From NCBI GenBank assembly GCA_007129635.1, contig SKVE01000291.1, positions 1 through 11,126 on the forward strand: a DNA stretch of 11,126 nucleotides, written 5' to 3'. Of the stretch, positions 7,565 to 11,126 are shown in pieces; within the stretch, counting starts at the first letter, position 1, and each line of letters opens with the position of its first letter. A program made the translations under genes and the position numbers. The notes below the pieces were generated by a model that was given only the letters and a program-made list of their open reading frames with translations, had not been told where the DNA came from and did no database searches. The DNA comes from Planctomycetaceae bacterium. GTDB lineage: Bacteria; Planctomycetota; Planctomycetia; Pirellulales; Pirellulaceae.

Positions 7565-7585
7565 ACAACCGAGGAGAAGCATACG

Positions 7586-8188
7586 ATGCAAAACGCCTCC
7601 CTGCTGACCGCCGTTGTTTTGACCGCCGCACAGCTTTCCTTCGCCGCCGACCCCGGCATGGTCCGCTTGGAGAGTTCGTTCGAGGGGATTAACAAGTTCA
7701 TTGCCGTGTCGAACGCGACCGGCATCCGGTGTTCCATGATGGTCAACGACAAAGGGTTTGCCGACGCGGGCGACTACCCCGCCAATCGCAAGAAGGACTC
7801 CTCCACCCTGCGCTTGGAGCCAGCTCTCGATAAGTTCCGCGGCATCATGGCCGGCACCATCTTGCGGCACATTGCGGAACGAGCGTCGACCTGCGCCGAA
7901 GCCCTGGCGGTCCGTGCGGTGGCGTTCCCGCTGCTGATGGGCCAGAGCCGCACGCCGGCATCCGTGGTCGACGGCACGGCCTACGCACTGGGCACGAAGA
8001 GTTCCGGTTCGATCAAACGCTGGGAGACGTTGGAGCCGTCGATCCATGCTGAGAAGGAGCGGCTGAAGGAGGAGTTGGCGGCAAGCGTCGCCGCGGGCAA
8101 TCCGGAAGCGGCGCACGTGAAAATGATGGAGCAATGGTCCAAGACTCAAGCCCGCAAGCTCGTCGACGCGCTGAAGCAGCCCGAATGA
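7586..8188 (+). CDS. Small secreted protein of unknown function
   Basis: A 200-residue protein that I do not recognise. It has a clear Sec signal peptide (about 1-20, MQNASLLTAVVLTAAQLSFA, cleavage before ADPG). The mature part has a short beta-like start (LESSFEGINKFIAVSNATGIRC), a single cysteine pair candidate at about residues 49 and 103, and a largely helical remainder; the last 50 residues are charged and Ala/Glu/Lys-rich, possibly a short coiled coil. GAGGAG lies 9 bases before the ATG and the gene begins 21 bases after the lipoprotein stop, so it is probably in the same transcript as the oxidoreductase and leucine-rich-repeat genes. Base composition matches those neighbours. No function is proposed; it is confidently a gene because of the signal peptide, ribosome binding site and tight spacing. 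Confidence 0.8.
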   Translation: MQNASLLTAVVLTAAQLSFAADPGMVRLESSFEGINKFIAVSNATGIRCSMMVNDKGFADAGDYPANRKKDSSTLRLEPALDKFRGIMAGTILRHIAERASTCAEALAVRAVAFPLLMGQSRTPASVVDGTAYALGTKSSGSIKRWETLEPSIHAEKERLKEELAASVAAGNPEAAHVKMMEQWSKTQARKLVDALKQPE

Positions 8189-8289
8189 ACCGCCGGTGCT
8201 CGCACGAATAGGAATCGGGCCCGGCGGAAACGAAACAGGCGTATATCCCCGAACAATCAAAACACAACTCGGTTTCGGAAGGAGAATTC

Positions 8290-9198
8290 ATGCAGGATAA
8301 CAACGCGACTTTATCGAGACGAGCCTTTCTCGGCGGCAGTGCAGCCTGTGCCGCGTCGGCGATGCTCCCGGGCAAGACCGCAGCCTCGGCAACCGCTTTG
8401 AATTCCAAGTTCAACGGCGTCCAGATTGGCGTGACGACCTACAGTTACCGTTCCCTGCCGGGCTCAGCAGAAGAATTGCTGCAATACATAACTCGGTGCG
8501 GAATCAATTCCGTCGAATTGATGTTCGGGCCCGCCGAGCGGTTCGCCCGGACGGTTACCGGTGGCGGCACGTCGATGGACGAGTGGCGACTCTCACCGGC
8601 CGCCACCGAAGGCTACAAGGCCCTTCGGAAGATGTACAACGAAGCGGGCGTGAACATCCATCTGATGCTGGTCGGCAACCTTGGAAATGCCGACATGCCC
8701 GATGAACAAGTCGAATACTGCTTCCGAGCTGCTAAGGCACTCGGCGCCAGGGGCATGACGCGCGAGATTTCCGAGCCCGCTGCCGAGCGGCTCGGACCCG
8801 TCGCCGACCGGCACGAAATCATGGTGGGTTTCCACAACCACACCCAGATCACGCCGACGACTTACGACGGCCCTATTCTTTCGCACGGCAAGTACCTTGG
8901 AATCAACCTTGACATCGGCCACTATGTGGCCGGTACGAACGAGTCGCCCGTGCCGCTGATCGAGAAGCACATGGACCGCATTACCAACCTGCACCTGAAG
9001 GACCGGAAGAAGAACAACGGCCCCAACATGCCGTTCGGCCAGGGCGACACGCCCATTGCGGCCGTGCTGCAATTCATGCGGAAACACGGCCTGACGTTCC
9101 CGGCCGACATCGAGTTGGAATACCCGATCCCGGAAGGCTCTGACGCGGTCCGAGAAGTAACAGAATGCGTCCACTTCTGCCGTGATGCCCTGGCGTAA
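8290..9198 (+). CDS. Tat-exported sugar phosphate isomerase/epimerase-like TIM barrel
   Basis: A 302-residue member of the xylose-isomerase-like TIM barrel group (PF01261). The N-terminus LSRRAFLGGSAACAASAM is a twin-arginine signal, so the enzyme probably acts outside the cytoplasm, where a free rather than phosphorylated sugar is the likelier substrate. The expected metal and acid/base residues are all present: E76 in SVELMF, H182/H184 in GFHNHTQ, D208 and H211 in LDIGHY, H235 in NLHLKD, and E275/E277 in IELEYP. A strong AAGGAG sits just before the ATG. The 101 bases between the preceding gene and this one are long enough for a separate promoter, though none is obvious. Together with the Gfo/Idh/MocA enzyme upstream it could process an oxidised sugar. 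The family also includes 3-keto sugar epimerases and dehydratases, so the exact reaction is open. Confidence 0.92.
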   Translation: MQDNNATLSRRAFLGGSAACAASAMLPGKTAASATALNSKFNGVQIGVTTYSYRSLPGSAEELLQYITRCGINSVELMFGPAERFARTVTGGGTSMDEWRLSPAATEGYKALRKMYNEAGVNIHLMLVGNLGNADMPDEQVEYCFRAAKALGARGMTREISEPAAERLGPVADRHEIMVGFHNHTQITPTTYDGPILSHGKYLGINLDIGHYVAGTNESPVPLIEKHMDRITNLHLKDRKKNNGPNMPFGQGDTPIAAVLQFMRKHGLTFPADIELEYPIPEGSDAVREVTECVHFCRDALA

Positions 9199-9211
9199 GG
9201 ACGCCTAGATG

Positions 9212-9240
9212 GTAGTAGGCCCACACCGTGTGCCTGCTAC
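9212..9240. repeat. Hairpin-forming palindrome after the isomerase gene
   Basis: GTAGTAGGC (9212-9220) pairs with GCCTGCTAC (9232-9240) with one G-T wobble, and an inner CAC/GTG extends the stem. It begins 13 bases after the isomerase stop. It could end or slow transcription, but the bases after it (AATAAAATCGG) give no T-tract. The sequence resembles GGCACAC...GTGTGCC palindromes I recall as dispersed repeats in planctomycetes; that is the likelier origin. Confidence 0.6.
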
Positions 9241-9290
9241 AATAAAATCGGCCAACTTGTTCCTATCACTTGAACTCGGAGAGGTGCGCC

Positions 9291-10781
9291 ATGAAACGTC
9301 ATGAGGGACCGCGAATGATTACCCACCGAATTGCGCAGCCACTTTGCTTAACAAGGTCTAACATCGTGGCCATTCGGATTGTTGTGCTGACAATCGGATT
9401 GCTTGCCGTGATCGCGGCGGCCCCCGGCGCGCTGCTGGCAGCAGCACAGGAGCGAGCGGACTCTACCCTACGAATCGGGTGGGCGGAAGCCGACATCACG
9501 CCGGAGGGGCCCGTGCATCTGACCGGGTTGGGAGCTACGGTCCGGATCACCGACGCAGTGAAGGATCCGCTGAAAGCCACGGTTCTGGCGTTGGAGTCCG
9601 TCGCACCGGACCGCCCGGGATGTGTGGTGATGGTCAGTCTGGATCTGCTGTCGGCGTCGGAATGTATTCGCGACGGGGTCAGGGAACACCTGCGGCAGGA
9701 GTTGGCGGAACTACCAACCGAATCGGTGTTCTTCTTTGCCACGCACACGCACACGGCGCCCTTTCATTACACCCGTCCCCGCTACCAGCCGGACTTCCAG
9801 CAGACCGAAGAACCCTGGATATGGCGCAGGCACAACGACGAGGCATTTCAGCGGGCACGGGAGGCCATGCCGCCACTCACCTGCCGACAGTACGTAAGCT
9901 TTGCCGCCAGACGGATCGCCGATGCCGTGAAAACCGCCTGGACCGCGCGCACCGCAGGCGGTATTGCCTTTGGGTTGGGACATGCGGTCGTCGGGCGCAA
10001 TCGGCTGATCGTCGATCGCAACGGCGAGGGCCGGATGTACGGCCGGACCGATACCCCCGGGTTCAGCCATATCCAGGGCTACGAAGACCACTCGGTTCAG
10101 TTCCTGGCGACTTATCTGCCGGACGGCACTCTGTCGGGTTTGGTTGCCAATCTGGCTTGCCCCGCCCAGGCCGAAACCTCGGGGCGTCAGGTCAGTGCCG
10201 ACTTCTGGCACGAAACCCGTTCGGAACTGCGCCGCCGGTTCGGCGATGGTCTGTTCATCCTGCCCCAAGTCAGCGCAGCCGGCGACCAGGACACGAACGA
10301 GCCGTTCGACAGGTTGGCAGAACGGCGTATGGCACGGCTTGCGGGCCGCACGGCCCGGGAGGAAATCGCTTTCCGGATCGCCGATGCTGCGGATCGGGTG
10401 CTGCCGCTAATCCAATCCGAGATCGACTGGAGTCCCGTGTTTGCGCATCGTGTCGAAATCCTGGAATTGCCGCGGCGAGAGCCGCAACCCGACAACCCGG
10501 ATCTACCGATCGAGGTGCACGCGCTGCGATTGGGCGGCGTCGGGATGGTCACCAGCCCGTTCGAACTGTTCTTGGACTACGGGATTCGAATCAAAGGCCG
10601 AAGCCCGGCCGTGCAGACCTTCGTCGTGCAACTTGCAGGTCCCGGCTCGTACTTGCCATCGGCCCGTGCCATGGAAAGCGGTGGCTATGGTGCGACCAGT
10701 GGAAGCAGGGAAGTGCGACCCGAAGGCGGCGAAAAACTGGTCGAGTGGTCCGTCACCACCTTGAACGCTTTATGGCAATAG
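9291..10781 (+). CDS. Secreted neutral/alkaline ceramidase-like protein (PF04734 N-terminal domain)
   Basis: A 496-residue exported protein: an extended basic start, a hydrophobic segment (about 24-45) ending LLAAAQE, then the PF04734 fold. IGWAEADITPEGPVHLTGLG, VVMVSLDLL and FFATHTHTAP (H152, H154) are diagnostic, as is the C-terminal GGYGATSGS...VRPEGG segment. It lacks the C-terminal Ig-like domain of classical ceramidases (about 650 residues). Where those have a CHAT-type histidine it reads LACPAQ (290-293), a change I believe is common in planctomycete relatives, and where they have GD-x-S with the catalytic serine it reads GDQDTN (331-336), with aspartate. True ceramide hydrolysis is therefore doubtful; it may be another metal-dependent hydrolase. 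GGAGAGG lies 6 bases before ATG 9291; ATG 9315 is a weaker alternative. A partial second copy follows at 11047. Confidence 0.85.
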   Translation: MKRHEGPRMITHRIAQPLCLTRSNIVAIRIVVLTIGLLAVIAAAPGALLAAAQERADSTLRIGWAEADITPEGPVHLTGLGATVRITDAVKDPLKATVLALESVAPDRPGCVVMVSLDLLSASECIRDGVREHLRQELAELPTESVFFFATHTHTAPFHYTRPRYQPDFQQTEEPWIWRRHNDEAFQRAREAMPPLTCRQYVSFAARRIADAVKTAWTARTAGGIAFGLGHAVVGRNRLIVDRNGEGRMYGRTDTPGFSHIQGYEDHSVQFLATYLPDGTLSGLVANLACPAQAETSGRQVSADFWHETRSELRRRFGDGLFILPQVSAAGDQDTNEPFDRLAERRMARLAGRTAREEIAFRIADAADRVLPLIQSEIDWSPVFAHRVEILELPRREPQPDNPDLPIEVHALRLGGVGMVTSPFELFLDYGIRIKGRSPAVQTFVVQLAGPGSYLPSARAMESGGYGATSGSREVRPEGGEKLVEWSVTTLNALWQ

Positions 10782-10811
10782 GCAGATGAGCAAGCGGGCC
10801 ATTCGTGGTGC

Positions 10812-10847
10812 TGCTGTGTTTGGGGTCAGTGCTGAGTTTGGGGTCAG
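10812..10847 (+). repeat. Tandem 18-bp direct repeat (two units)
   Basis: TGCTGTGTTTGGGGTCAG (10812-10829) is followed directly by TGCTGAGTTTGGGGTCAG (10830-10847), one mismatch in 18. The second unit overlaps the left end of the inverted-repeat element that starts at 10838. The shared GGGGTCAG core recurs, inverted, at the far end of that element. Confidence 0.75.
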
Positions 10848-11046
10848 GGCTTCATTAGCCATTAGTGTTGACAGGCCATTTGATACCGCCCGCGGTTAGA
10901 ACTTTCTCATCGTAGAACGGAATTTATTCCGTTCGTGCCGTAGGGCAAGCGATTCGACGAATCGAGGCCGCCAGTTCCTGCTGTGGGAAAACGGTACAAG
11001 ACGCGGCAAGACGCCTTACTAATGGCTAATGAAGCTCTGACCCCAA
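10838..11046. mobile_element. 209-bp MITE-like element with 29-bp inverted ends
   Basis: Bases 10838-10866 and 11018-11046 are inverted copies of each other, matching at 28 of 29 positions (left arm begins TTGGGGTCAGGGCTTCATTA). The 151 bases between hold no open frame of note, a copy of the GTAGAACGGAAT palindrome (10912-10934) and a short GATTCG-A-CGAATC inverted repeat (10951-10963). No transposase lies in the window, so it would be non-autonomous. I cannot see a clear target-site duplication. GGGGTCAG-rich ends recall the palindromes mobilised by REP-associated or IS200-like transposases, but that link is inference. Its right end touches the truncated gene copy at 11047. Confidence 0.6.
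10912..10934. repeat. Second copy of the GTAGAACGGAAT palindrome
   Basis: GTAGAACGGAAT (10912-10923), 2 bases, then ATTCCGTTC (10926-10934); the outer three bases of the right arm are lost (G-T-G instead of T-A-C). The left arm is identical to that at 110-121. It lies inside the 209-bp inverted-repeat element. Confidence 0.7.
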
Positions 11047-11126
11047 GGTCCATACCTGCCATCGGCCCGTGCCATGGAAAGCGGTGGCTATGGTGCGACC
11101 AGTGGAAGCAGGGAAGTGCGACCCGA
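11047..11126 (+). pseudogene. Truncated second copy of the PF04734 gene (continues past the window)
   Basis: These 80 bases match 10638-10723 of the complete ceramidase-like gene with a 6-base (two-codon, Gly-Ser) gap and only two substitutions, CCC to CCA and TTG to CTG, both synonymous. The encoded segment GPYLPSARAMESGGYGATSG corresponds to residues from about 450 to 478 of the full protein. An in-frame stop (TGA, 11038-11040) lies within the element end just before it, so the copy has no upstream coding sequence here. It is either the 3' remnant of a duplicated gene cut by the inverted-repeat element, or a misassembled repeat at a sequence end. Confidence 0.7.

Noticed and set aside
9199..9290. 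Intrinsic terminator after the isomerase gene
   Set aside because: The hairpin is real but is followed by AATAAAATCGG rather than a run of T, so I describe it as a repeat and not a terminator.
10868..10895. TTGACA (10868-10873) as a promoter -35 box
   Set aside because: About 17 bases downstream there is only CGCGGT, nothing like a -10 box, and no gene follows.
1..11126. CRISPR array, tRNA, rRNA, or phage-defence genes
   Set aside because: No regularly spaced direct repeats, no tRNA-like cloverleaf with a GTTCGA-type T-arm in context, and no recognisable defence, integrase or transposase coding sequence were seen on either strand.

Overview
The window most resembles a moderately GC-rich genome of the Planctomycetota, probably Pirellulales-like, with Lentisphaerae or Kiritimatiellae as less likely alternatives. 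The reasons are the gene families present (a XylR-type regulator, a secreted ThuA-like protein, Tat-exported Gfo/Idh/MocA and sugar isomerase/epimerase proteins, a lipoprotein with TDxGL-type leucine-rich repeats, and a short PF04734 'ceramidase-like' protein) together with palindromic repeats scattered between genes. All assignments come from motif recognition by eye; no database search was run.

Layout: bases 1-646 hold no convincing gene but carry two clear palindromes. A XylR-like regulator (647-1693) reads leftward. It shares a 279-base divergent intergenic region with a rightward gene series. In order these are: a secreted ThuA-like protein (1973-3136); a lower-GC secreted papain/NlpC-P60-like protein with Ig-like tail (3283-4620); a Tat-exported Gfo/Idh/MocA oxidoreductase (4766-6166); a leucine-rich-repeat lipoprotein only 3 bases further on (6170-7564); a small secreted protein of unknown function (7586-8188); a Tat-exported sugar phosphate isomerase/epimerase-like TIM barrel (8290-9198); and a secreted PF04734 protein (9291-10781). 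The last 345 bases hold a 209-bp element with 29-bp inverted ends, followed immediately by a partial second copy of the PF04734 gene that runs off the window.

Every protein on the rightward strand appears to be exported or membrane-anchored. ThuA-like, Gfo/Idh/MocA and isomerase/epimerase families recur together in carbohydrate catabolism that proceeds through oxidised (keto) sugars. A sugar-responsive regulator next door fits an extracytoplasmic carbohydrate-modifying locus. No glycoside hydrolase, transporter or kinase lies in the window, so the substrate is unknown.

The points most worth a second look are: an apparent in-frame loss of about 47 residues in the sugar-binding domain of the regulator; an unrelated-looking low-GC tail on the ThuA protein next to a low-GC inserted gene; substitutions at expected catalytic positions of the ceramidase-like protein; and the inverted-repeat element abutting a truncated duplicate of that gene.
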